Shown here piece by piece: positions 1 through 10,996 of a DNA stretch of 64,000 bases. The notes below the pieces were generated by a model that was not told the DNA's origin, made no database searches, and saw only the letters and a list, made by a program, of their open reading frames with translations. The stretch is taken from NCBI GenBank assembly GCA_051453625.1, contig JBOZIK010000001.1, forward strand, positions 166,868,983 to 166,932,982, in the 5' to 3' direction. Every line of letters begins with the position of its first letter. The first letter of the stretch is position 1. Source of the DNA: Welwitschia mirabilis (lineage: Eukaryota > Gnetophyta > Gnetopsida > Welwitschiales). The position numbers and the translations under genes are program-made.

Positions 1-1060
1 TATTAGTTAATAAAAACATTACTTGAATTAAATGAATGTTATGACATAGTTCAGCATGGGTCTTTATGAGATTTTGACTAACTCATGGCATGCTCAATTA
101 ACTCTTAACTTAGCTATGTTAGGATTTTTTCTTTAATCCTTTAAATCCTAATGTGTTAAATAAAGAGAAAAGAAAATATGAATTAGAGAAGAGGCATAAT
201 GCATTAGCAAAAATAATCATCTATACAGCTATAAATGAAGCCATTGAAGCTAGAATCATAGGAAAAGGAAATGCAAAGGATTGTTGGGACTAGCTCTAAA
301 ATGAGTTTAGAGGAAGCCAAGAGAACATGCAAATCAAAATAGTTAAATTATCAATTAAAATTTGAAAATATCTACATTACAAGAGGTGAGTCCATTGAAT
401 CTTTTTTTCAAATAATGTATCAAATAGTTAAAAATATTGATGAATATAATTGTGGATTCACTAAAAGGAAAAAGATAGATAGAATAGTTCAAGTTCTCTA
501 TAATGATTCTAGATATGTGAGTGTGATGATTAATGTAATTTAAACAAAATATCTTAATACCTTAATAGTAAATTCATTTGTTGTTCATATAAGAACATTA
601 GAAGATTTATCTCCACATGAATAGGCCTATTCTATAAAGTTTCAAAGAGGAAGAGGAAGAAGTAATAGGTTTCTTAGAGGAAGAGGAAGACAAAGTTATC
701 AAAATCAAAGAGGAAATAATCAGACCTTCAATTTGTCTCAAAATCAAAAAAGGAAACAAAACTTTAAAGGTTTTCAGAGAGGAAAAGGATCATTACAAAG
801 AGGTACAATATTTTATGACTAAAGAGGAAGAGGTAATTACTTTTAAAATAGGCATAAAAGTTAATATTTTAAAAAAGGCATAAAGAAAGAGGAATTGTGG
901 TGTACAAATTGCAAAAAACTAGGTCATACTTAAGATAAATATTGGTGGAAATTTGGTTTTTCCACCATTTCAAATGATCAAACTTCATTCAGACCTATTG
1001 AATAATGTGAACCATCTAACTCTCAGCTAATATTTGACAAAGGGAATCAAGTTCAAGGAG
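1..1060 (+). pseudogene. Copia-1 gag remnant, 5' end outside window
   Basis: Decayed nucleocapsid (Gag) region of a Ty1/copia element entering from the left edge. In-frame pieces between stops match the UBN2-type Gag core: YDIVQHGS near base 40, then ALAKIIIYTAINEAIEARI around 205-260, with DCWD near 280-290. An arginine/glycine-rich linker (repeated RGRGR) covers about 640-860. A CCHC zinc knuckle follows at 901-942 (C-x2-C-x4-H-x4-Y), whose last Cys is replaced by Tyr and which contains a stop. Gag would coat genomic RNA in the virus-like particle. Many stops (TAG, TAA) and frameshifts make it non-functional. Order with the downstream protease, integrase and RT is standard for copia. Limits are approximate. 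Confidence 0.75.
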
Positions 1061-1089
1061 GGGCAGTAAATTATTCAGCTGTAGTTTCA

Positions 1090-1345
1090 ACAAAAAATAT
1101 TGATTCTTCTACATGGATTATGGATAGTGGTTTTTCAAGTCACATGACTCCAAATAAAAATTTATTTTCAATCTTATTAATTTAGGATCCATCAAAGTTA
1201 GCGATGGTTCTTTTGTCAAAGTACAAGGCATTAAAGATGTCAAAATAAATATTTGAGATGAAATATGGGTTAATGTTCATAATGTTTTTCATGTATCTAA
1301 GCTTTCTAGCTTCTTACTTTCAGTTAGATAGATGGTTTAAAGAGG
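1090..1345 (+). pseudogene. Copia-1 protease remnant
   Basis: The aspartic-protease motif of copia polyproteins is readable at 1114-1149 as WIMDSGFSSHMT. The family norm is W-I-x-D-S-G-A-S-x-H-M-T, so the catalytic Asp-Ser-Gly is kept (GAT AGT GGT at 1123-1131) while the following Ala is Phe. The flap side follows (SDGSFVKVQGIKDVKI, about 1197-1247), then stops. The enzyme would cut the Gag-Pol polyprotein. It lies directly between the zinc knuckle and the integrase, as expected. Confidence 0.75.
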
Positions 1346-1355
1346 AAACAAAGTT

Positions 1356-2400
1356 ATGTTTAACAATAATGGTTGTACCATAAAGAATGATATAAGCTTC
1401 TATAGTACTCTTCATAGAATGTCAAATCAAATCTATGCATTAGTTTGCAAGAAAGATGGCAAATTGGGTAAAAGTTTAGAACTTATATCAATGTCAATTA
1501 TGATTAAAAATCCTTTAATTCTTTGTCACATAAGATTAGGACATGATTCCTACATAAATATTATGAAGATATCAAAATATCAAAATATGTTGGGCATTAA
1601 ATATTATAAAATACCTATTAGAATTTGTGAGGCATGCATGAAGGCCAAACAAAAGGCTAATCTACATAACGCCCTTATGGAGAGAAAAATCATGCCACTT
1701 GAGTTGGTACACATGGATTTGATTGGTCTAATGGATACTTGCATAATGAAGGGCTCAAAATATTCCATGGTGATTGTTGATGATTTTTCTAGGTACATAT
1801 GGTCTTATCTCCACCAGTTTAAAGATGAAGCATTATCTACTTTTAAATATTTCAAAGCACATGTTGAACATTAATTGGGATAAAAGATCAAAGTCATTAG
1901 AAGTGATAAAGGAGGTGAATATATAAATAATAAATCTAATCAATTTTGTGATGATTGTGACATTATGAAGTAAACAAGATGTGGTTATTTTCCATAAAGC
2001 AATGAAATAGTTCAAAGGAAAAATGGTGTAATACAAGAGATGATACATTGTTTGTTAACACAAATTACGTTACCCAATTCATATTAGGATGATGCTATCA
2101 CTATAGCCACATATTTTCTCAACTAAGTGTGCACTTCATCAAATCAAGGTAAAACTCCATATGAGCTAATTTTCAAGAGAGCTCCAAACTTGCCTGATTT
2201 GAAATTTTTTTGTTGTATATGTTTGTATACATATCTCATCAATTGACATCTAAACTTGATGTTATAAGTATGAAGTGAATTTTTGTTGGATATGATGTAA
2301 AATCTTGTGGGTATAGATGTTTTGAACCCATTAGAGGAATATATTTCATTTCTAGAGATGTCAAATTTGATGAATCAAAATTGGATTTAGCACACTTCTT
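1356..2400 (+). pseudogene. Copia-1 integrase remnant
   Basis: The longest open piece (1356-1874, 172 aa) carries the GAG_pre-integrase zinc domain (HIRLGH, then CEAC about 40 residues later). The start of the catalytic core follows: HMDLIGL with the first catalytic Asp, then VDDFSRY with the second. It stops at a TAA at 1872. The same core continues in pieces: RSDKGGEY near 1900 and NGVIQEM near 2025, the position of the usual glutamate block. The integrase C-terminal signature is readable around 2285-2380 as GYDVKSCGYRCFEPI and FISRDVKFDE. The enzyme would insert the cDNA into the genome. Multiple stops and frame changes show it is dead. The 1356 ATG is only the first Met after a stop, not a real start. 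Confidence 0.85.
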
Positions 2401-2559
2401 TTATAAAGAAGATAATGTTGGTGATCCATCATCACTTCTCATCCATCTATACCATCAAGAATTGTCAAAGATCATCCAACTTCTTAAATATTTAACAAAA
2501 ATTTTTAGAGGAGATTTACAATAAGTACAAGCATATCTCATGTAGCATATTCAACCTTA

Positions 2560-3560
2560 ATTAATGAACCAAGATCAATTGATAAAGCTCTTCAATCTCC
2601 AATTTGGAGAAAAGCAATAGAGAAATAAATGAATGAAATATTAAACAAAAGAAAAAAACACATGCAAACTTTTGGATAAGCCAAAGGGAAAGAAGATCAT
2701 TGACTCAAAATAAATCTTTAAAATAAAATTAGATGAAAAATGCATTGTCATAGGTTACAAAGCAAGGATGGTTGCTAGAGGCTATAAGCAAATGAAGCAT
2801 ATTAATTATGAAGAATTTGTTGCACTAGTTACCAAGTTTAAAACCATAAAATTAATGATTTCTTTATCAATTCATTGGTATTATTTGTTGTATCAAATGG
2901 ATGTAAATAGTGCATTTTTACAATCTAGAACAAGAAGTATACTTTTCTTAACCTAAAGATTTTGTTGTTGAAGGCCAAGAAAACAAAGTATGCAAACTTA
3001 GAAAAGTGCTTTATAGCCTCAAGCAATCTCCAAGAGACTGGTTTAGAAGAATTAATGATTATTTGATTGGAAAAGGCTATAAAGCATGCATTTCAGAGCC
3101 CACTTGGTATTTTAAATACTTAAATGATCATTCCATTGTGATATATGTTTATGTTAATTACATAGGATTCTTTGCTACATGTGAAAAAAAATATTAAAAA
3201 CTTCGAGGTGAAGATGAAAACTAAATTTCAAATTAAAAATCATAGTACTCTTAAATATTTTTTAGGCATTCAAGTTGATCAAGGCAAAGACTCCATGTTT
3301 ATACACTAATCAAAGATTACATAATCCATAATGGCAAAATATTGACTGCTAGAAGAAAAACTAACCATGACTCCACTACCTTAAATTCTCAAAATTGAAA
3401 GGAAAGATTCTTTAAGGAGGGTGGATTCTTCTCTTTGTAGGTACATGATAAGATCCTTGAGATTTTTATGTTGTACAAGATCTAATATTGAATTTTCAAT
3501 ATCATTTATGTCTAGATATATGCCTAAACCAAGAGAAAATCATCTTGTTGCTTGAACCAT
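2560..3560 (+). pseudogene. Copia-1 reverse transcriptase remnant (YVDD lost)
   Basis: RVT_2-type reverse transcriptase in several frames. The N-terminal block is at about 2565-2640 (EPRSIDKALQSPIWRKAIEK), then MVARGYKQ and YEEFVALVTKFKTIKLM (2768-2850). Next come YQMDVNSAFLQ (about 2895-2925), LYSLKQSPRDWF (3009-3045) and the palm active site. The usual Y-V-D-D is Y-V-N-Y at 3150-3161, so both catalytic aspartates are gone. The C-terminal connection (SSLCRYMIRSLRFL, SFMSRYMPKPRENH) runs to about 3560. Stops such as that after FLT at 2956 confirm decay. It is collinear with the integrase upstream and the RNase H downstream. Confidence 0.85.
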
Positions 3561-3624
3561 CTCATGATATATGTACTTAGCACACTTACACTTAGGCTTA
3601 AATTTGAAAAAGAAGATGGAGATA

Positions 3625-4045
3625 TTCATTCTTATTGTAATGCTGATTAGGGTGAATCCATTGAAGATGGAAAACCCACTTCTAATACTATTATATTTCA
3701 TGGAAAAATCCAATTCATTGGAAGGCAAAGAAATAAACATGTTTGTCTTTTTAATCCATTAAAGATGAATACATCTCCATGGATGACTTTCTCCAACATG
3801 TTTTATGGATTTTAAAATTATTTAAACAATTGCAAGTGAAAATAAAAATACCAATTGAGATGTTTGTTAATAATATGCCAACCATAATGCTTTCTCAAGA
3901 ACACACTCTTCACAGGAAGAGTAAAGACATCGAAATCAAATATTATTTCATCAAAAATAAGGTGAAGGAGGGAGTAGTCATGTTCAAGCATGTTTTCATA
4001 AATGAACAAGTTACTAATATTTTGACAAAGAAGCTACTAATATAA
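3625..4045 (+). pseudogene. Copia-1 RNase H remnant
   Basis: Ty1/copia RNase H. The first block is readable near 3635-3680 as YCNAD-stop-GESIEDGKPTS, where the family norm has YCDADWG: Asp to Asn, and Trp (TGG) to stop (TAG). EYIS before 3779 and the piece 3779-4045 (88 aa) carry the rest: VNNMPTIML (usual C/V-D-N-Q-S-A, Asp changed to Asn at 3869-3871), KSKDIEIKYYFIKNKV and the terminal QVTNILTKKL. RNase H would degrade the RNA strand during reverse transcription. The LTK ending marks the end of the copia polyprotein, about 80 bp before the 3' LTR. Confidence 0.85.
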
Positions 4046-4127
4046 AAAATGGGTTATTTCATCTTTAAATCAAACATGATTTTTATATCTCTAGAATCTA
4101 ATTTCCACATTGTTCTAAAGGAAGGAT

Positions 4128-4513
4128 TGTTGGTTTAATGTGGTCAAATGTAGACACATCATATGTTTTGTCTCATGGTCATGTGTTAAAGCCATTATTT
4201 GAAAAGTTGTAAGCATATGAATTTTATGTCATGAAAAAATGTTAATGTGTCTTATAAGGGATTATATCCCACATGGATTAGAAAAAAGAGGGATAACTCC
4301 AAACTCCTCTATAAAAAATTTGATTGATGTAATGAATTCAATTTAGACTAATGCCTCTTGAAGAGAAGAATAAGATGCTAGATAATTTGTGTGAGATCTT
4401 ATGCTTGATCTTTGCTTGATGATTTAATGCTTTATTTTAAGCTTGAATAGTTTAGATAATTTGATATTCTTCATTGTTCCGATTTCTTTATTCTTGAATA
4501 GCTTCATTCTCCA
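4128..4513 (+). repeat. Copia-1 3' LTR (right end uncertain)
   Basis: A purine-rich tract (AAAGGAAGGA, 4118-4126) is followed by TGTTGGTTTAATG. This is the usual plant copia polypurine-tract/LTR junction, about 80 bp after the RNase H end. A 'tcccacatggattag' stretch at 4268-4282 is a common U3 sequence of plant copia LTRs. The LTR should end in CA; the CA at 4512-4513 is one candidate. Without the 5' LTR, which is outside the window, the end cannot be fixed. Confidence 0.6.
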
Positions 4514-6897
4514 TTTTTAGTTTATATTTTATTTAATATACTTCAAGATTCAAGGATTAGAAGAAAGATCATGAGAAATATCTTATAATTAATTTTAAAT
4601 ATAATAGTATTTTAATAAATAAGAAAGACTTTAAGTTGCATTTAAAAGGTCTGATTAGAGGTTGATGATCTTTTAAGCTTTGTATACAGATTTGATCATT
4701 TTAGGTGTTATTATGTCATTTGATCAAATGAGAAGAATATTTTCATATTTGAAGAAAGATCTTAAAATAATTATGTTTTTAAAGCATTAAATTTACTTTT
4801 AAATGTTTTTTTTTATCTAAATATGATGGTAGATAAGTTAGCCTTTAGATTTCACTAATTAAAACTTTGTTTTAGTGTTTTTTAGAATATGTTTAAAAAC
4901 TAACTTACAAGATAAACGTCTTTTAATAGATAGATTTCTATGATACACAAAATACATGTCTTTCAGGCTTAAAGACATCTTCATAGAACTCCATTTTTAA
5001 GTCATTAAAAGCATAAATATCTACCAGTTTCAAATATGTCTTCATGAACTAAAATTTAATTAGAGAGAATAAAATTTTTAGGATACATGTCTAATACATC
5101 AAAGAAATCTTCTGTCAACTATCTAAACTCAAAAAAGATGTCTAATAAGTTAAAGACATCTATGCTTCTCAGATACATCTTTTAACAATAAAGATCTCCT
5201 TAATTGAAATCAATCAAAATTAACTAGGATTACCACACTTTTGATGATAGTGAGCTTATTAGAGTTTTTAGAACTTTTTTTAGCCTACTTAAGTGGCTAC
5301 TAAGGTAGCACCAGCTTAATATGTTCTATTTTTAATGGAACTTGAGCTCAACACATTTCCTCAATTTATTCATAGAACTCATTAATGATGATTCATGCTT
5401 TATCAAGTTCTTTAGTAGTTTTTTTCTATTTTAAAAGATCTAGTTCTTCTCCCCTTAAAGATAAGTAACTTAAAACCATGTTTTACTAAGTTGTTATTAG
5501 AGTGTATCTTTATCTTACCTCATTCACTAATTACTAGAGTGTCTCTTTGTCATTATTTATTGAGTTGCTACTTAAGTATATGTAGGTCTTACTTCATTTT
5601 CACCTATTTTTATTTCTATTAATTATCTAATGCCATCACAAGTACTTATCATTAATGCCTCTAATGTGTCATTACTTTATAAGAAATTGTAAAGTATCTA
5701 TAATTATCATAGAATCCATTAGATTATTACTTATTGTCCTTGTATCATCAAGGTCTTTGTGATAAATGACAGTTAACATATTTATACCTTCTATATCTAA
5801 CATCCATTTTTCACATGGATTTTTAAACCTTTACTTTAATTTGAACTTATTTATCAAACTTATTTATCTTTTAACCTCTTATAAACATTTTATTAATATC
5901 AAATATTCATCTTATTATTACTTCTATGAGCATGTCTATTGCTATTTCTTTTAAAAATGCATGAACATGAGATTTAAGAAAATTAAAATACTTCCATTTG
6001 TACCTTTTTAGAATGTTATTACTGCAACTTCCTTTAGGTTTGATAGAAAATTGATGTATTAAACAATGGAAAAAGAATGAAAAAGATAGACAATAATAAC
6101 ATTTCATTAATAAAGAAAAGGATCGCAGAGGATTTAAAATGGACTTACTAGATTACAGAATTATTTTAGAGGATGTAGAGATATATAGATAATCATGACC
6201 ATGATACTTCATAAGTGTAGACTTTAGCTTCACAAGAGGGGAAAAAGGTAGAATAAAATGACTACACTTGTCCTTTTATGAACTAATTTTTTATATTTTA
6301 TCATAAGAATTGATTATTTTAGACTTTCAGTTATATTTACCTTTATTCAATTTGAAAAGTTTATTTATTGCCAAATCCTATGAAGTATGTGATATGTATT
6401 TTGAAAATTTTACATGTAAAGTACATGTATGTATCATTTTTTGAAGAAAATAAATGAGGATGACATTAGCAATATTTTATTTTAATAGTATTTTGAAAGG
6501 TAAGAAGGAAAAAAGTGGTTCTTATTATTTCATTATGAAACAAACTATGGCTTCTTATATCATTTTATCCTTTGAGCTAAATACTTTAGTATTGGATGAA
6601 GTTCATCTTTATTGATTATAGATAATACCATATCGACTATGTTTTTAATTTATCAGTTTCATAGCTTCATCACTAGATGCTTTGAAAGATTTATATAAAA
6701 CATATCTAAACATGCCTACTTTATTTATCTTGTTAACTTTGGTTTAATCATTTTAATGTTCTACAACATGGGATTACAATGCTTCAGTTACAATATGAAG
6801 TTCATTCTTACCTTCTATTACTTCATTGTATGTTGGTGCTTCATAGGTGAAAATTTCCATTTCAATCCTATTGAGTTATGTTTTAATATTCTTAGTT
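4514..6897. other. AT-rich DNA, no gene seen
   Basis: No coding frame or known family recognised. Between about 4915 and 5185 the 8-mer GACATCTT and variants (acatgtct, aagatgtc) recur every few tens of bases in both orientations. A similar cluster occurs at 46.08-46.55 kb. The small open frames near 5766-6107 are composition artefacts with no recognisable domain. Confidence 0.5.
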
Positions 6898-7562
6898 TAT
6901 CTTTTCAGTTTTGTCAACCAGAATTATAAAGCACTAATCTTCAATGGGATCAACATGAATAATGAATGCTATAAGAACTAGTTTCTCTTGAGATTGGTTT
7001 CTTTGTCTTTTATAACTTTGATTCCTTCTCACTGGATGAAAATATCGTTTTATCCCTTTCTTTTTATACTTTTAATTTTATATGAATCAGTATGATGGTG
7101 TTTCCAATTACTAATTCCATCATGACTTACGTTTAATTACTAACATTACTTAAAAATAAATAAATTTGATTTATTTCATTAATAGTTACATTTATCTCTT
7201 ATAACTACTTTTTAAGTTTCACAAACAAAATGTTTTTCTTTTTATTACATTTTTTTAAGGATAGAATTATCACATTCTAAACCTAAATCTTCATCAAGTT
7301 TATCTTCATCATCTTGAAAATTCAAACTTTATCTCTAAACCTTGGAGTTTTATCAGGTTTATCTTAAAACTAAAACTTTATATCTAAAGTTGATGTCTTG
7401 TTAGGTTCATCTTAATATTAAAACCTTAAAAGTTTAAGCATTCAATTCTAATAGCACATTGAAAGTTTGAGTGTAGTGAAAGTGAAATAAAGCATAGGAA
7501 TGCTCTATTACTATGTTAAGAGTTTGTGTGGAAGTAGCTTATGTCAAAGTGGTTTAAGTAAA
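6898..7562. repeat. Tandem duplication, copy 1
   Basis: First copy of a large direct tandem repeat. It begins around tatcttttcagttttg and ends with gtttaagtaaattatc. Anchors such as aatgaatgctataagaac (6961) and agtgaaataaagcatagg (7481) recur 683 bases downstream. No coding content was recognised in the unit. Confidence 0.85.
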
Positions 7563-8249
7563 TTATCTTTTTAATTTTGTAAACCAAAATTATAAAGCAC
7601 CAATCTTCAACGGGATCATCTTTTGTTTCTTATCAACATGAATAATGAATGCTATAAGAACTAGTTTTTCTTAAGATTGATTACTTTATCTTTTACAAAT
7701 TTGATGGCTTCTCACTGGATGAAAATGTCATTTTATTCCTTTCTTTCTATACTTTTAATTTTATATGAATTATTATGATGGTGGTTTCAATTATTAGTTC
7801 CATCATAACTTACATTTAATTACTAACATTATTTAAATAGTAAATAAATTTCATTTATTTCATTAATAGTCACAACCATCTCTTGTAACTACTTTCTAAG
7901 TTTCATGAACAATTTTTTTTTTCTTATTACATTTTCTTTAGAATATAATTATCACATTCTAAACCTAAATATTCATCAAGTTTATCTTCATCATCTTGAA
8001 AATTCAACCTTTATCTCTGAACATTAGAGTTTTATGAGGTTTATCTTAAAATTAACACCTTTAGATCTAAAGTCGATGTCTTGTTAGATTTATCTTAAAA
8101 TTGAAACCTTCAAAGTTAAAACATTTAATTATAATATCATGTTAAAATTTTAAGTTCAATGAAAGTGAAATAAAGCATAGGCATGCTCTATTACTATGTT
8201 AAGAGTTTGTGTGGAAGTAGCTTATGTCAAAGGGATTTAAGTAAATTAT
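7563..8249. repeat. Tandem duplication, copy 2
   Basis: Second copy, abutting the first. The same anchors lie at 7644 and 8164, both exactly 683 bases on. It has an extra stretch of about 18 bases near 7617-7634 and scattered substitutions, so the duplication is not recent. The two copies are adjacent with no terminal inverted repeat or internal coding, so a segmental tandem duplication is more likely than two LTRs. Confidence 0.85.
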
Positions 8250-10154
8250 TAAAGCTTCAAGTTGATTCGTAATAGTAGAGAAAACAAAGTAAAAAGATGG
8301 AAAACCAAACTTTATATTATATGAAATTCTTAATAATGATTAATTAAATAAAAAATAGTAATTCAACATTACAAATATTGTTTTATAATTGTCTAGGTAG
8401 TTGGTTCATGAATGAATCACTTACCTAAATCTTTAACATAGGCTAGTGTAACTCTTAGTTTTTTATCACACTTATTCTTATTCAAAGGATTAATATTTTT
8501 ATTAATAATTATTATTTTTCTTTTTGATCTTCAAGTTTGTATTATATTCCATTATAGAAAAAGGTTGCATCTTTTGCATATGAAATAAAACATGTTATTT
8601 TATGTTTCATTAACCAAGTTAGAAAGTGTTCCACTAATTACATTAACTTGTTAACAAAGTTAAGATGGAATTATAAAATAGATAAATGATGTAAAATAAT
8701 AACAATAAAAATAATAATCATTAAAGGCATTATTGGAGTAACATAATAATAATAATTGTTAAAAACATTAATTACAACACCACCACCATAACTAGCTACT
8801 AGTCATAACTCAACAATACACTAACACTACCATTATGGTTTAATACAATGTTTATGCATTTAAAGTTAATGTTTTCGTATTAGGATTTCATTAGGTTTCC
8901 CTCATTTTTTAACACATTTATGATTACTTCTAATAAAATAATAACATTAATTATTCTTTTGATACTTTGATTAGATGATTTTTACTTTAATGTTCTTAGG
9001 ATTTTTAGGTAAATCTGATTGATGTGTTAATATTTATTACATTTAATCATGATTTACATTTCATATATTATGTTATAAGATAATCCATATCTAAATAGTG
9101 ATAATACTATTTTAATATCACAAGTTAAATTTATGTACTTTAATGACATTCAAGATCTTAAACAAATGATCATTTGATTAGCCTAATGATAGTATTATAT
9201 TTGATGATCTATCATATTAGATTAAGTAAATAATCATCATTCTATGGTTTTCTTGATTAAGCATTTGAACTTTTGTGTAGTTCTTATGAAAGAACAACAT
9301 TAGGATTATCTTATAATGCAACTAATAGTTATACTTTATATTTCAAACTACTAACCTATATACTTCATTTTCATTAAATGAATCTAGTGCATTAATATAG
9401 ACTTAATAGTATTTTATAAAAATTTACCAACTTTGTTTTACATAATACAACAATAGTATGAGTTTTAATATTCTCATGTTCTACATAATGTAATAATATT
9501 ATGAGTATTTGTACTTAATATTTTTTAAATAAATAAAAATAAATGTAACTAGAATAAGGTTAAGGAAAATCAAGAAGAAAATAACATGGAAAGATGCCAA
9601 CCTAATTAATAGATATGAATAGGAAATAATTAATAACCTAATTAGTGGATGAAACTAGTAAATAATTAGTTCATGTATAATTAATAATTTATAAAGATTA
9701 ATTAAGTGATTAGTACCTTATATAAGAATCTTTAGAAAGATATTATGAAAAAAGCATATGGACATAATCAAAGTAATATGACATAAAGTAAGATGGTAAG
9801 GCTTTGAAAAAGATGGGTAAAAAGAGGAAAATAAAAGTTTACATAAGAAAGATAAGCATGAATAGATATTTCTCTAAAGAATAAACCATGTCAAACATTT
9901 TTTCCCCTAATTTTTCAATATTTCAAACTTTCATTTAAAAATTTATTTTTAAACTTCCATGTAAAAATATAAAATAGTGATATTTTATAAAAGGTATAAT
10001 ATTTTTAAAGTTTATTAATAATATAAGTTTCAAGGCCTAAAATATCTTCAAACTTATAAATACCTACCACCCACATCCATATAAACAACAAGAACAGGAA
10101 TTTCTACTTTGGAACATTAAGGAAGAAGATCTTATATAAGGGTAATTTTTTTTT
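8250..10154. other. AT-rich DNA, no gene seen
   Basis: No recognisable coding or repeat family. A TATA-like stretch with a following C-rich leader (cttataaatacctaccaccc, near 10049-10068) looks promoter-like, possibly from a decayed LTR, but no partner repeat was found. Confidence 0.4.
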
Positions 10155-10184
10155 GTGTGTGTGTGGTGTGTGTGTGTTTGTGTT
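10155..10184. repeat. GT microsatellite
   Basis: Imperfect (GT)n run interrupted by GG and TTT, following a run of T. Confidence 0.9.
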
Positions 10185-10720
10185 AAATAATACTTCTTTT
10201 TAAGTAATTGATCTTATTAAGTTTGAAAGAATAATTTTTTAATCTTATATAAAATATTATTATTAATCTAAGACTCTTATAACTATTATTTGTAACTTTA
10301 TCTTATTCTAAGTTAAGGAATCATATTGTGCTATTATTTTCTTGAACTTGCAATTATAATTGTTGATGTTGAGTGGCTATAGTAATGGATGGAGATCTGA
10401 ATTAGGATATTTATATCAATCATAAATTTATTGCAAATTTCATGTAATTAGCTAGCTTTTTATTGTTGCTAGTAAAGTGAAAAATTAAAATAAAAATATT
10501 AGGAATGTGTTTTTCTATATATATAAATGCCTTAGAAGAACCATTTATTATTCTCACACATTCTAAGCAAAGTTAACATACTCTTTTCTAACATGCATAC
10601 AGTAGCCATTACACCTTATATCCGTTGTACAAAATTTTATGGGGTAGTTTCGTATTCTTGTTAGTTGCATTTTAAGTTATTTTAAAATTATATTTTACTT
10701 TTATAATTGTAGTAAAAATA

Positions 10721-10732
10721 TTATATCAGAGG
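10721..10732 (+). other. Possible initiator-Met primer-binding site of a lost LTR element
   Basis: ttatatcagagg matches 9 of 12 bases of TGGTATCAGAGC, the complement of the 3' end of plant initiator-Met tRNA used by many LTR elements. A TATA-like tatatataaatgcc lies about 200 bp upstream (near 10515). No gag was recognised downstream, so this may be chance. Confidence 0.3.
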
Positions 10733-10774
10733 TTTAAGCCTATGCACAGTTGGAACCTTGCTATAATTTTATGC

Positions 10775-10996
10775 TATCCATTGACCTCTCTGGTTGTGTC
10801 AATTAAGCTGAGCTCCCACATGATACATAGATCACAAATAATGGACTTATTAGTTTTAATACATATTTAGTGATGATTATTATGAAAATATTCATTAAAG
10901 AGTGTAGGATTTATTTTTGTATCCATTAGCCTCTATGGGTACATTGCTTAGGACAAGCTTTTGCTTGATCCATAGATCATTACTAATGGAAATGTA
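10775..10996. repeat. Degenerate direct repeat pair, spacing about 145 bp
   Basis: Two similar segments of about 76 bases start at 10775 and 10920. Both begin 'tatccatt', continue with 'cctct' and contain 'catagatca' followed by 'aatgga' near the end. Function unknown; it could be the leader of a decayed LTR element. Confidence 0.5.

Noticed and set aside
6898-8249. The 683-bp repeat pair as two LTRs of an element
   Set aside because: The copies are directly adjacent with no interior, no TG...CA ends and no primer-binding site.
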